This document shows positions 15,704 through 25,360 of a stretch of DNA of 64,000 nucleotides, in pieces. The notes below the pieces were generated by a model. That model had not been told where the DNA came from and searched no databases. It was given only the letters and a program-made list of their open reading frames with translations. The stretch is from assembly GCA_949284985.1 (NCBI GenBank), contig CASDWY010000004.1:1-64000 (forward strand), given 5' to 3'. The DNA is from an uncultured bacterium (GTDB lineage: Bacteria; Cyanobacteriota; Vampirovibrionia; Gastranaerophilales; Gastranaerophilaceae). Numbering within the stretch: the first letter of the stretch is position 1; the number at the start of each line of letters is the position of its first letter. Both the position numbers and the translations under genes were made by a program.

Positions 15704-15859
15704 TCAATTTATAGTTTTGTAGCAGTCAATTAGCACGTAGTTTTTAATAATTGGTGAACTTGTTGTTGAAAAACATTTTCTGTATTTATTTGTAAATGTT
15801 TTTTTATTATTTTTTTCGTTGTTATCTTCATTAATTACTATAAATATTGGTTTTCTCAT
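15704..15859 (-). CDS. Small basic protein, 51 residues
   Basis: Unrecognised short reading frame filling the gap between the EF-hand gene and the transglycosylase gene. It begins MRKPIFIVINEDNNEKNNKK and ends YVLIDCYKTIN. GTGGAG lies seven bases before the ATG, which is the main support. The first ten residues could form a beta strand; the middle is Asn/Lys-rich. Expression is not certain. Confidence 0.45.
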   Translation of the reverse strand: MRKPIFIVINEDNNEKNNKKTFTNKYRKCFSTTSSPIIKNYVLIDCYKTIN

Positions 15860-15958
15860 TTTAAACTCCACTCTCTATGGTTACAATATTAATCATTTTA
15901 AGCTTTTTGTCCTTGCACTTTAGTTCGGTTTAGCGGATACTTATATTTGTCTGAAAAG

Positions 15959-17968
15959 ATGAACTGTAAAATGAAAATTAATAAGAAAATAAATAAAATA
16001 TTTTGGGTTTGTGTATTGTTGGCAGCATTATCTGTGTTGGCAGTTAGTGTTTTAGAGTCTTTTTTTTCAAAAAACAATTCTCGTTATTATAAGCAGGGAT
16101 TAAGTTTTGAAGCTAAAAAAGATTATCAAAATGCATATTATAATTTTTCTTCAGTGAATAAAGGAAATGAATTTTATTGTCCTTCAAAATATAGAGCGGC
16201 ATTAGCTGCAGAAAATCTTTATGATAAAAATAGTGCAATTAAAATGTATAAAGATGTTATAGATGGATGTTTTGGAACTATTATAGAAGAAAATGCACGT
16301 TATAATTTGGCAAAATTGTATTTTGAGCAAAAAAATTATAAAAAAGCCGAGGCTATTTTTTCAAATTTGACAAAAGCTGCTCAAATAGAAAAATATAGAA
16401 TAGCTGCTAATTATTTTTTGGGCGAAATTTTGGTATCAGAAAATCCGCAAAAGGCTAAAAATTATTTAATGCAGTATTTAGAAACAGTGCCTAATGGTAA
16501 ATATTCTAAAAATGCACTAATATCTGCGGATAAACAGGACATGGAGTATACTTCAGAAGAGCATTATATTTTAGGGTTGGCGTATCTCCAAAATGGGATT
16601 TATAAAAAGGCAAAAGAGCATTTTTCATACGTGCCTATTGAAAGAAGTTGGTATTATCTTTCTGTTTGTGCAAGGAAAATGGGAGATTATAAACAGGCTA
16701 AAAGTATTTTGTTTAAGTGGTTTGGTGAAAATACTCAAAGCTTGCATGAAAATGAGCTTTATGATGCAATTGATACTTATGCATTGTATTTTGCAAGCAA
16801 AAAAGAAGGATATTTAAAAGCTGCTGATGTTCTTGTTGCTAAAAGGCTTGCCGGTGGAGATTATGCTCTGTATAAATGTGTTGATTTTGTTGAGCCTAAA
16901 GAGAGAATCTTATATTATCATAAAATTGCAGATATATATCCAAAAGGTAAATTTGCGTCTGATGCGTTATGGAATATTATGCTTTCGCAATATCGTAGAG
17001 GCAATTATAGAAAGGTTATAGAGCTTGCGCAAGAACATTCAAGTTTATATCAAAATACTGTGGCGGCTCCGCGAGTTATATTTTTTGCAGGTAAAGCATT
17101 AGAAAAATCAGGTCAGTTTTCAAAGGCAAGAGCGAATTACATGCGAGTTTTATCTGAATTTCCGGATGATTATTATGCGTTTAGGGCAAAACAACTTTTA
17201 GACGGTAGAAAAACAGCTTGGACGGTTAAAAATAAACGAGTTTTAAATCTTCATCGTAAAAATATTTTATTCCCTATAAATCATTGTAAATTTTTGCTTA
17301 AGGATAAACCTATAGTTGATTTACTTTTAAAATCAGGAGATTGGGATTTATTGGGTAAGCTGTTTGGAGATAATGAAATTGTAAAGAGCTGGGTAAATTA
17401 TAAAATGGGGAATAAGGCTTTATCAATAGTACAGGCTCGTAATTTTATTTCCGACCTTAAGGTTAAGCCTGAGTTTAATGATGAGGCATACAAACTTGCT
17501 TATCCAATTTATTATGGAGAAGAAATTAATAAATATGCAGCGGAATATGATTTGGATCCGTATATTGTGATTGCAATAATTAAAGAGGAGAGCCATTTTG
17601 ATACGGATGCACAAAGCTCAGTAGGAGCTGGTGGATTAATGCAGGTTATGCCGGGAACTGCTGCTTTTATTGCCGGAAAATATAATTTGAATTATAATAA
17701 TGCACTACATAATAATGTTAATAGTAATATTGAGTTAGGTTGTGCTTATTTAGACTATGCTTTGAGCGAACTATCTAAAAAGTATCTTTTTGCAGTGGCT
17801 GGGTATAATGGTGGTCACAATGCAGTAAAAAATTGGCGTAATCAATTAAACTATAATGATTTTGATGAATTTGTCGAGGAAATACCTTATCAGGAAACGC
17901 AAACATATATTCGTAAAGTTTTCAAAAGTTATTGGAACTATTTGAATGTTTACGATAAAATTGAGTAA
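15959..17968 (+). CDS. Slt70-like soluble lytic transglycosylase
   Basis: About 669 residues. One membrane anchor near the N-terminus (IFWVCVLLAALSVLAVSVL), a long helical TPR-like superhelix (about 35-430), then the SLT domain (about 515-660) with the catalytic Glu in AIIKEESHFDTDA, GGLMQVMPGTA and AVAGYNGGHNAV. Cleaves peptidoglycan glycan strands to 1,6-anhydro products in the periplasm. The start is uncertain: ATG 15959 or TTG 15947; neither has a good ribosome site. A second, small SLT protein opens the flagellar operon at 56736. Confidence 0.9.
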   Translation: MNCKMKINKKINKIFWVCVLLAALSVLAVSVLESFFSKNNSRYYKQGLSFEAKKDYQNAYYNFSSVNKGNEFYCPSKYRAALAAENLYDKNSAIKMYKDVIDGCFGTIIEENARYNLAKLYFEQKNYKKAEAIFSNLTKAAQIEKYRIAANYFLGEILVSENPQKAKNYLMQYLETVPNGKYSKNALISADKQDMEYTSEEHYILGLAYLQNGIYKKAKEHFSYVPIERSWYYLSVCARKMGDYKQAKSILFKWFGENTQSLHENELYDAIDTYALYFASKKEGYLKAADVLVAKRLAGGDYALYKCVDFVEPKERILYYHKIADIYPKGKFASDALWNIMLSQYRRGNYRKVIELAQEHSSLYQNTVAAPRVIFFAGKALEKSGQFSKARANYMRVLSEFPDDYYAFRAKQLLDGRKTAWTVKNKRVLNLHRKNILFPINHCKFLLKDKPIVDLLLKSGDWDLLGKLFGDNEIVKSWVNYKMGNKALSIVQARNFISDLKVKPEFNDEAYKLAYPIYYGEEINKYAAEYDLDPYIVIAIIKEESHFDTDAQSSVGAGGLMQVMPGTAAFIAGKYNLNYNNALHNNVNSNIELGCAYLDYALSELSKKYLFAVAGYNGGHNAVKNWRNQLNYNDFDEFVEEIPYQETQTYIRKVFKSYWNYLNVYDKIE

Positions 17969-18128
17969 ACATATTAGATTTGTTTTATATGAAAGATAAC
18001 ATAAAAAGCTTTTAAAACAGAACTTGGGAGAAAATACTTTAGAAAAAATATTTCATACATAAATTGTATGGACTTATTTAGTTAAAATTGTTTAAATGAG
18101 TATAGATATAATCAAAAAGGAATAAAAC

Positions 18129-18743
18129 GTGTACAGATTTGAAATAATAACAGGTCCTATGGGCTGTGGAAAGACAGAAGAACTTTTGAGACGTATAAGA
18201 AGATCAATTCTTGCTAAAAAACGTGTAAAAGTTATTACTCCACAAATAGACACACGAGCAAAGGGTGATTATATTGAATCTCGTAATGGATTATGGTTGG
18301 AGGCAGTTAAAGTTGCTGATTCTCACGAAATTCTTCACGTTGTAGAAGATAGCGATGATATTGTTGCTATTGATGAACTTCAATTTTTTGATGAAGGAAT
18401 TATATCTGTTATAAAAAAATTGATTATGCAAGGTAAAAAGGTGATAGGCTCAGGATTGGATCTTGATTTTAAAGGTGATCCGTTTGGTTATATGCCGGAA
18501 TTGCTTTGTATGGCGGATAAAGTTGATAAACTCTGTGCAGTATGTTTAAAATGCGGATGTGAAACAGCGACAAGAACGCAACGTTTAATTAACGGTAAAC
18601 CTGTAGATAAAAATTCACCGCTTATTATGATTGGTGGCGATGAAACATATGAAGCACGTTGTTATGATTGTTGGGAACTGCCAGATATTAAAACCGAAAC
18701 AAGAAAACGTGGATTTAAATTGTTAAATTTCCATTCAAAATAG
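18129..18743 (+). CDS. tdk: Thymidine kinase
   Basis: Phosphorylates thymidine in the salvage pathway. 204 residues with P-loop GPMGCGKT, the DELQFFDEGI Walker B region, GLDLDFKGDPFG lid segment and two zinc-binding pairs (CAVCLKCGC, CYDC). Starts with GTG at 18129; AAGGA lies eight bases upstream. Single gene. Confidence 0.95.
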   Translation: MYRFEIITGPMGCGKTEELLRRIRRSILAKKRVKVITPQIDTRAKGDYIESRNGLWLEAVKVADSHEILHVVEDSDDIVAIDELQFFDEGIISVIKKLIMQGKKVIGSGLDLDFKGDPFGYMPELLCMADKVDKLCAVCLKCGCETATRTQRLINGKPVDKNSPLIMIGGDETYEARCYDCWELPDIKTETRKRGFKLLNFHSK

Positions 18744-18951
18744 AATTAGTATATTGATTAAAATTGAAAAACGTTGTATTTTGTTAATAAGAAGGTAAGA
18801 TTTTGTTAACGAATCTTAAAAAACATATGGAATTTGGTTTCTGTCTGAATTGCAGCCTTTATAAAGATTAAAAAATTATAAGATGTTGGCAAAAAAAAGT
18901 AAGTGTTTGATTTAAGTTATAGTATAAATCTCAAAATTCAAAAGGAAAGCT

Positions 18952-20802
18952 GTGGAATTCGATAATAAAACGAAAGAAGAACAAAATACAAAGGGATTAT
19001 TGGGTATTAATAGAATTTCAAATCCATTATCCGGTTCTGCCAAAATCGCAAGAATGAATGCAATTACACCGTCCAAGTCTGTTTCTAACAGACTTTACTC
19101 CGGCTATAATTCATATCCGCAGAAGCATTCATCTGCGGTTGATTATTCTGAATTGCTTGGTTTTTTAGGAGAGGCAGTAAAAAATAAATCGAATGCAAAT
19201 GAGCTTTTTTATTCTTTGCATAATATTTTTACAAATAAGCTTAATACCTATTTTACGGCATTTGGAGCTTATAATAAACAATCAAAGTGTGTAAACTTAA
19301 AATTAATAGACAAGATTGGTTCAACATATTCATCAAAGATATTTTTAACAGATAGTACAAGTCCTGTTATTGAAGCAATAGCTGCAAATAAGGTTACCGT
19401 AAAAGAAAGCAATAAGTTTTTAAATATTCCATACTTGGCGGATTCAAGATGTATTATTATGCCAATGTATTCTATGTCAGGCCCTCTTGGTGTTTTTATA
19501 ATTGGTGATAATGAGCTTGAAGATAACAAGGCTGTATATGAGTTAATGTCATCGTATTTATCTTTATTTATTCAAAATAAGGAGCTTGCTGAAAAAGTAT
19601 CGCTTAATAGTAATGAGGATACACTTACTGGCTTATGTAATCATAGAGCATTTCAAGAATATTTATCAAAAGAGTTGGAAAAGGCTGATAATGCGTCGCA
19701 AAATCTTTCTATTTTGATATTTGATGTCAATAATATTTCTTCTATAAACAAAGAGCTCGGTCATAGCAAGGGTGATGAGATTATCAAATTGGTTGCCAAT
19801 AAAATTAAGCAAAATATTCGCTCAAATGATATTGCCGGCAGATATGGCGGTGATGAAATAGCTGTTATTCTGCCTGATACAAATACAGACGATGCAAAGT
19901 ATTTGGCAGAGTATCTTACTTATCTGCTGTCTTGTTCTCTTGTGGATGATGTTGGGCCGGTAAAAGTTTCTGTAGGGTTGGCTACTTATCCGACGTCTTC
20001 TTTAGAGCAGGATAAACTTCTTATTTTGGCAGAGCAGGCAATGTATATCTCTAAGAGTAAAGGATATCAAAATGGGATATCTGCGATAGTCTCTTCACAG
20101 GATTTTGATTTTTGGGATGATATGGCACTTAGTTCTTTTGCCTCCGTCATTACCAAGCGGCATTCTTCAATTGGAGTAAATTTTGAGGAAGAACTTGTTA
20201 ATAAATTCAATGAAGAAATGATAAACCAAAATCATTTGATAGAGGTTGTAACATCTTTGGCAACAGCAATAGATGCAAAAGATGAGTATACAAAAGACCA
20301 CTCGGCGTCTGTTTCGAGATATGCAGAAGCACTTGCGAGAGCTTTAAATCTTCCCGAAAAAGAGGTTGAACGTATAAAGCTTGGAGCTATGCTTCATGAT
20401 GTTGGTAAAATTGGAATTCCGGAAAATGTTTTGAGAAAGCCGACAAAACTTAGTGATGAGGAATGGGCGATAATGAAACAGCACCCGACAATTGGTGCAG
20501 AAAAAGTTCTTTTGCCAAATAAAACTTTGCACGATTTAATTCCAATGGTTAAATATCACCACGAACATTGGGATGGTACAGGATATCCTGATAAGCTTAA
20601 AGGGGAACAAATCCCTTATACTGCAAGAATTGTTTCTATTGCAGATGCTTTTCATGCGCTTGTTAGTGACAGACCTTATAGAAAAGGTTTGGGTGTAGAT
20701 AAAGCTTGTGAAATTTTAAAACTCGGTGCAGGTATTCAGTGGGAAAAAGAAATGGTTAGAACTTTTATTCAAATTGCACCATCTTTGGTTACTAGAATTT
20801 AA
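18952..20802 (+). CDS. GAF-GGDEF-HD-GYP cyclic di-GMP signalling protein
   Basis: 616 residues, GTG start with AAAGGAAAG upstream. Order: disordered N-terminus, GAF-like domain (about 85-205), GGDEF domain (about 222-385) with signature GGDEI at 299-303, then HD-GYP phosphodiesterase (about 430-610) with HDVGKIGIPE and HHEHWDGTGYP. GGDEF makes and HD-GYP breaks c-di-GMP, so this may be bifunctional, or the GGDEI site may be only regulatory. No membrane segment. It could set the balance between pili and flagella, both encoded in this window (inference). Stop shares four bases with the convergent gene. Confidence 0.9.
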   Translation: MEFDNKTKEEQNTKGLLGINRISNPLSGSAKIARMNAITPSKSVSNRLYSGYNSYPQKHSSAVDYSELLGFLGEAVKNKSNANELFYSLHNIFTNKLNTYFTAFGAYNKQSKCVNLKLIDKIGSTYSSKIFLTDSTSPVIEAIAANKVTVKESNKFLNIPYLADSRCIIMPMYSMSGPLGVFIIGDNELEDNKAVYELMSSYLSLFIQNKELAEKVSLNSNEDTLTGLCNHRAFQEYLSKELEKADNASQNLSILIFDVNNISSINKELGHSKGDEIIKLVANKIKQNIRSNDIAGRYGGDEIAVILPDTNTDDAKYLAEYLTYLLSCSLVDDVGPVKVSVGLATYPTSSLEQDKLLILAEQAMYISKSKGYQNGISAIVSSQDFDFWDDMALSSFASVITKRHSSIGVNFEEELVNKFNEEMINQNHLIEVVTSLATAIDAKDEYTKDHSASVSRYAEALARALNLPEKEVERIKLGAMLHDVGKIGIPENVLRKPTKLSDEEWAIMKQHPTIGAEKVLLPNKTLHDLIPMVKYHHEHWDGTGYPDKLKGEQIPYTARIVSIADAFHALVSDRPYRKGLGVDKACEILKLGAGIQWEKEMVRTFIQIAPSLVTRI

Positions 20803-21797
20803 AGAGTTTTAAGTTCATTTATTATTAGTTTTATATCTTCAGAAATGAGTGTTGAATCAGTTTTATTTAAAACAGTACTTATATCTTGTGCAAACTCTGC
20901 TTTTTTAAATTCGCCTAAGCCGTTTATTCGATATATTTCTTCTAACGCTTTTACTCGGCAAATGTTTTGCTCAAAGTCAGAGTCTTTTACTGTAAATAAA
21001 TTTACAAATTTGTAGTTTATGGCGTTTTTAATTAACTTTAGCGGCAAAATATCTTCGAACTCCCCTTTTTTGATAAGCAAAAGTTTATCAAATGGACGAA
21101 GTTTTTTAGAAATTTTTTCTGCTGTGCTTTGAGCATCTGCGTCAAGTAGAACTGCAATTGGAACTTTGATTCTGTCACGCAGGTTTAAATAATCTTTTGC
21201 TACTTGGTTTTTGCCTCCTGCTGCAATAATTTCAACTCCAAATTTGTTGAAATCATAGTTTAATATTTCTGAAAATTTTGGCAGAAGAATTTCTTCGGTT
21301 ATTCCTTCTGTTATTATTATTTTTTCTATTGGAAATTTAGTGGAAAAATTTTTTCTAATAATATTTGCGGGCTTTTTGCTTTTTGTAAGTGCTTTTAAAA
21401 ATTGAAGATTTTTGCAAAGTGTGTTGTTATTAAGTTCTAAAATACTTTCATACGGAATTTTAGCTTGCATAAGTTCTTTTGTAGAGTTATCTATTGTGTA
21501 TAAGTTATTTTCTAATGTATTGATTATTTTAAAAATATTGTAAGAATGGGCTTGGTGAAGGTCGTAATCGGAAAGGGAGTACTTGAATACTTCTTCAATA
21601 AGATAGCAGATTTCCTTTTCACTTAAGGTTTCATATATTTTGTAGCTTATTTGAGGAGTTGAGAGGTGTTTTGATAAAATATCCTTAAACACTCTATTGT
21701 ATTTTATTTCCGGGAATTTGAAGCGCGTAAGCCTGTCTATTGCAAGTAGCATTTCATCCGGTGTCATTTTTTTTATTTTAAGCAGTTGATTATTCAA
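20799..21797 (-). CDS. Orphan OLD-type TOPRIM protein
   Basis: 332 residues, TTG start with GAGGA upstream. The N-terminal half is helical and unrecognised. From about residue 155 it has a TOPRIM domain: IIITEGITEEILLPKFSEIL (the catalytic Glu and the xTE pattern seen in OLD-family nucleases), EIIAAGGKN, and VLLDADA giving the metal-binding DxD. OLD nucleases normally join this domain to an N-terminal ABC ATPase; no ATPase motifs are present here. Likely a metal-dependent nuclease or a recombination mediator-like factor. Confidence 0.7.
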   Translation of the reverse strand: MNNQLLKIKKMTPDEMLLAIDRLTRFKFPEIKYNRVFKDILSKHLSTPQISYKIYETLSEKEICYLIEEVFKYSLSDYDLHQAHSYNIFKIINTLENNLYTIDNSTKELMQAKIPYESILELNNNTLCKNLQFLKALTKSKKPANIIRKNFSTKFPIEKIIITEGITEEILLPKFSEILNYDFNKFGVEIIAAGGKNQVAKDYLNLRDRIKVPIAVLLDADAQSTAEKISKKLRPFDKLLLIKKGEFEDILPLKLIKNAINYKFVNLFTVKDSDFEQNICRVKALEEIYRINGLGEFKKAEFAQDISTVLNKTDSTLISEDIKLIINELKTL

Positions 21798-21917
21798 AAA
21801 GTCCTCAATATTAAATAAATGTAAATAATAATTTAAATATACTCCAAAATAAGCAAATTTAAAAATTTTTGTAGTTTTATTAAAGTATATAAGGTTAGGT
21901 TTAATGTAAGGCGTAAG

Positions 21918-23345
21918 TTGATAAATTCAGTTACAATAAACAATGATTATAAAAGTGTGCTAAGAAGCTCATTTGTTGGTGCAGTAAACAAAGATACTGT
22001 ATCAGCTCCACTTGTAAATAAATATAGTTATGGAAATAATCCCAGTTTTGGAACTTATGTAAAGGATACTTTAAGTACTGAGCTTAGAACCCCGAATGAA
22101 CAAAAAAAATTTGCTGATATTGCGTCTGTTTTAGACACAAAAACACGTTTAAAGTTATATACATTACTGAAAAATGGGCGTTTATTAGATAATGCATCGA
22201 ATAATAATTCTACTACGCTTGATAATTTGTATAATATAATTTCCAATAAAAGAGTAGTGGGCTTAGATTCTGTATCAATTCTTAAGGATGTAGTGGCTGC
22301 ATTGGATAATCCATTTTCTATTACCCAAAAATTTGGAGATATTCCTAAATCTGTATCAAAAACGATTTTGAATAGTAAAGATAAGTACGCAACTTTAAAC
22401 TCCCCATATAGCAATTATTTGGAAGCTATAAAAAATACAGGCACTATTCCGCAAAAGCAAGAAATAACTAAACAGCTTTTAGACGTTGTTTCAAGTTCAT
22501 GCGTAGCAGCAAGTATACAGTTTAATCTTGCACATAAAAATCCTGCTGAATATGCAAGGATGGCAGAACAATTAAGTTCGGAAAAACTTAGCGTATCTAA
22601 GAATATAAAGCTTACTGATATTGCGCCAAAAGCAGAGGATGCAATGTGGCTGCTAAAACAATTTAAAATTCCTTATGAACAAACAGATCGTGATAATGTT
22701 ACAGTAACTATGGCACCTGATAAAAATGCTATTGTAAGAGCGAGAATTCAGGCTTCATCGCTATATAGAGATCCTGGAGAGCGTAGTCCTATTGATGTGC
22801 TTATGCAATCGACATTTATGAATATAGGTTCTCAACATACGTATAATGCATTAACTGATACTCGTACAGGGTTATTTAACCCTGATGATAGGGGGTTGAC
22901 TGATATTGAAAAAAATATTGCAGAAGTCATTGCACAAGGACATAATAAAATTTCTGTGACTTATCAGATTCTTGATGATACCGGAAAGATTATTGGTTAT
23001 GAATGTCCATCTGCAAATACTTTGAAGCATATAAAGAATGCATTAAATCTTGGTGAAAATGTAATTGTTGGATATACGCTTACAGACCATGAAAACAGGG
23101 TTGTTAATGGTCATGAAATAACAATTATAGGAGTTGAAAAGGACAAACAAGGCAACGAAGTATTTGTTTGTAATGATACAGATGATATGAAAGATGAACC
23201 TGTTCGGTATCAAGTTAATTACCTTTTGCCAAAAATCCACCATGCTGGGCTACCTAAAGCTGCACTAAAAGATGATACTAAAATTATAGATAGTTGGGTT
23301 GATGTTATTAATCAATATAAGGCGGCACTTCAGCAAGTAGCTTAA
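21918..23345 (+). CDS. Putative papain-like cysteine protease with xSFG motif
   Basis: 475 residues; TTG start at 21918, with AAGG just upstream. N-terminus carries DTVS (26-29) and NPSFGT (41-46) after a low-complexity start. A candidate catalytic set is Cys195 in SSSCVAASIQFNLAH, His399 in VNGHEITIIG and Asn419/Asp in VCNDTDD, in the order and spacing of papain/C39-like folds. This family assignment is from pattern only. No signal peptide. Function unknown; a secreted protease or effector is possible. Confidence 0.6.
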   Translation: MINSVTINNDYKSVLRSSFVGAVNKDTVSAPLVNKYSYGNNPSFGTYVKDTLSTELRTPNEQKKFADIASVLDTKTRLKLYTLLKNGRLLDNASNNNSTTLDNLYNIISNKRVVGLDSVSILKDVVAALDNPFSITQKFGDIPKSVSKTILNSKDKYATLNSPYSNYLEAIKNTGTIPQKQEITKQLLDVVSSSCVAASIQFNLAHKNPAEYARMAEQLSSEKLSVSKNIKLTDIAPKAEDAMWLLKQFKIPYEQTDRDNVTVTMAPDKNAIVRARIQASSLYRDPGERSPIDVLMQSTFMNIGSQHTYNALTDTRTGLFNPDDRGLTDIEKNIAEVIAQGHNKISVTYQILDDTGKIIGYECPSANTLKHIKNALNLGENVIVGYTLTDHENRVVNGHEITIIGVEKDKQGNEVFVCNDTDDMKDEPVRYQVNYLLPKIHHAGLPKAALKDDTKIIDSWVDVINQYKAALQQVA

Positions 23346-23347
23346 AG

Positions 23348-23998
23348 TTAAAATTTTTCGCCAAAAACTTCTGTTGATACAACATCATTAAAAGGTTTTC
23401 TGTGTTTTATAGTTTTTAATTCCGGTTTTGCGTCGTAACCCAGAGTAATCATAGACATAAGGTATACGCCATTAGGGATGTTTAATTTTTCCCTAAGTTT
23501 TATGTATAGCTCGTGATTACTTTCAGTGAGTTCATTTCCAAGTGCGCCAATTATGCAAGACGAAATTCCAAGCTCTTGGGCTTCAAGTGTCATATAAGCC
23601 ATTGCATAGGTGCATTGTTCAACTGTTCTTAGCAATGTTCGTTCTTCACCTTTAAGTTTAGGATAAAGAGTAGAATTATTAAAAATTGCGTTGATTTGCT
23701 CTTCAGAGCTACCTTTTTCTTGAAGAATTTTTTTGAATTTTGGTTGTTCCCAGGCTGTTGTGTCAGCGAGACAAAGTATTACATAAGAAGCTGTTTTAAC
23801 GTGTTTTTGCCCAAAGGCTAGTTCACAGAGCATATCCTTTGTTTCTTGATTTTTTATTGCAATAAAGTGCCAAGGTTGTACGTTCATCCATGATGGTGCT
23901 AACCTTCCTGCTTCAAGTATGGTTTCTATATCTTTTTGTGGAATTTCTTTTTTAAGATATAATCTTTTGCTGGATCGTTCTGTAATTTCTTTTATCAT
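23348..23998 (-). CDS. Nitroreductase family protein
   Basis: 216 residues, FMN-dependent NAD(P)H oxidoreductase fold. Seen: RSSKRLYLKKEIPQKDIETI at the start, AGRLAPSWMNVQPWHFIAI (FMN phosphate region), and the LGISSCIIGALG segment. Substrate unknown; such enzymes reduce nitroaromatics, quinones or flavins. AAGGAGG site before the ATG. Ten bases after the LCP gene, so the last gene of the pilMN-pilO-LCP operon. Confidence 0.88.
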   Translation of the reverse strand: MIKEITERSSKRLYLKKEIPQKDIETILEAGRLAPSWMNVQPWHFIAIKNQETKDMLCELAFGQKHVKTASYVILCLADTTAWEQPKFKKILQEKGSSEEQINAIFNNSTLYPKLKGEERTLLRTVEQCTYAMAYMTLEAQELGISSCIIGALGNELTESNHELYIKLREKLNIPNGVYLMSMITLGYDAKPELKTIKHRKPFNDVVSTEVFGEKF

Positions 23999-24008
23999 GG
24001 ATGCCTCC

Positions 24009-25304
24009 TTATTCTGAGAGTATTATTGTAAAATCACTTTGAGTACAATATTGTTTGTTAGGGTCGTATACAAACTGCATACGTCTGATTTCTGGAATTT
24101 TTCTTTTTAATTTAGATATAATATCCATACTTACAGATTGTTTGTGAGCAATTATTTGTGAGTGAGGAGTTTTTCCTCTGCCAACACAGTTAACTTCATA
24201 TCCAAACTCTTCAAGTCTGTCTTTTACTTCCATTGCATCATCTTCTTTATTTGTACTATACATTATTCCTGCAGTTATTTTATCAGCGGTCTCGGGTTTT
24301 ATTCTATAAATAAGTCTGTCTATTACTTCTTGTGTTTTTTCAGGATCTAAAATCCAGTAGCTTATATAGCCTTTTGAAGATGGGCGTCCAGGGAGGGTTG
24401 CAACTTCTACTGAATCAGCGTTTATATCCCTTGTAAGCGCTGCAAAGTGAGATAATTCATATAATGTCATGTCTGTTTTTACGTAAGACATAGCAATTTT
24501 AAGCGCTTCTGGAATTTTAGGAATAATTGTAGGAGATTGTAAAGTATCTAAAAGACTTTTTAAGAACCATTGTTGGCGAGATGTTCTGCCAATATCACCT
24601 AAACCATCATGTCTAAATCTCAAAAAGCCTTCTGCTTGTTCTCCATTAAGAACATGTAACCCTTTACTTAAATGGATGTGAAGTCTTCCGGCGTAATCAT
24701 CATAATTTAATGGCTTTTCGACAAAAACAGGAATACCCCCTATAGTATCTACTAATTTTCTTACGCCATCTGTATTTACAACAATATAGCGGTCTATTTT
24801 TACACCTAGAGTCTCTTCTATCGTTTTTTTAGTAAGTTCAACTCCGCCTAGAGCGTGCGCATGATTAATTTTTTGTACACCTTTATCGTCAGCAAGGTAA
24901 ACCTTACTATCACGTGGAATAGATATTGCATTGATTGAGTGACTTGCGGGATCTATGTTCATTAAAAGAATTGTATCTGATCTTGTACCTATAAATTTAT
25001 CTGTGTCGTTTCCGTTTGCGTCAACTCCAAGAATTAAAATATTTTGCCGCTTGTTAAAAAATGGGATGTTGAATCCTTTTTTTTCCTTTTTAGTGAATTT
25101 TTCCCAAAATGGAGTACTTGATATTCCAGAGGTATTTACTCTCGGGTGATTTAATATTGTGTTATAAAAAACTAATGCGCATATGCATCCTATAATTGAT
25201 ACACAAATAAATTTTAGAATATTTTGCCAAAGGTTATTTTTCCCTTGTGGTTTATAGCTTAAAATTTGATTATATTGTTCATCTTTATCTTTTAATTCAT
25301 GCAT
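24009..25304 (-). CDS. LytR-CpsA-Psr (LCP) family ligase with LytR_C domain
   Basis: 431 residues: cytoplasmic start, one membrane helix (about 33-50), LCP domain (about 88-260) with ILGVDANG, TRSDTILLMNID, ISIPRDSKVYL, INHAHALGG and RFRHDGLGDIGRTSRQQWFL (the Arg/Asp ligands of polyprenyl phosphate), then a LytR_C-like domain (about 335-425). LCP enzymes move lipid-linked polymers onto peptidoglycan or other cell-wall acceptors. AGAGGAG site before the ATG. Same operon as pilMN and pilO. Confidence 0.9.
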   Translation of the reverse strand: MHELKDKDEQYNQILSYKPQGKNNLWQNILKFICVSIIGCICALVFYNTILNHPRVNTSGISSTPFWEKFTKKEKKGFNIPFFNKRQNILILGVDANGNDTDKFIGTRSDTILLMNIDPASHSINAISIPRDSKVYLADDKGVQKINHAHALGGVELTKKTIEETLGVKIDRYIVVNTDGVRKLVDTIGGIPVFVEKPLNYDDYAGRLHIHLSKGLHVLNGEQAEGFLRFRHDGLGDIGRTSRQQWFLKSLLDTLQSPTIIPKIPEALKIAMSYVKTDMTLYELSHFAALTRDINADSVEVATLPGRPSSKGYISYWILDPEKTQEVIDRLIYRIKPETADKITAGIMYSTNKEDDAMEVKDRLEEFGYEVNCVGRGKTPHSQIIAHKQSVSMDIISKLKRKIPEIRRMQFVYDPNKQYCTQSDFTIILSE

Positions 25305-25360
25305 AATTTATTATCTCTCCTCTGTAGTTATATTTTAACTCAAAAAAAGATAATTTTAAG

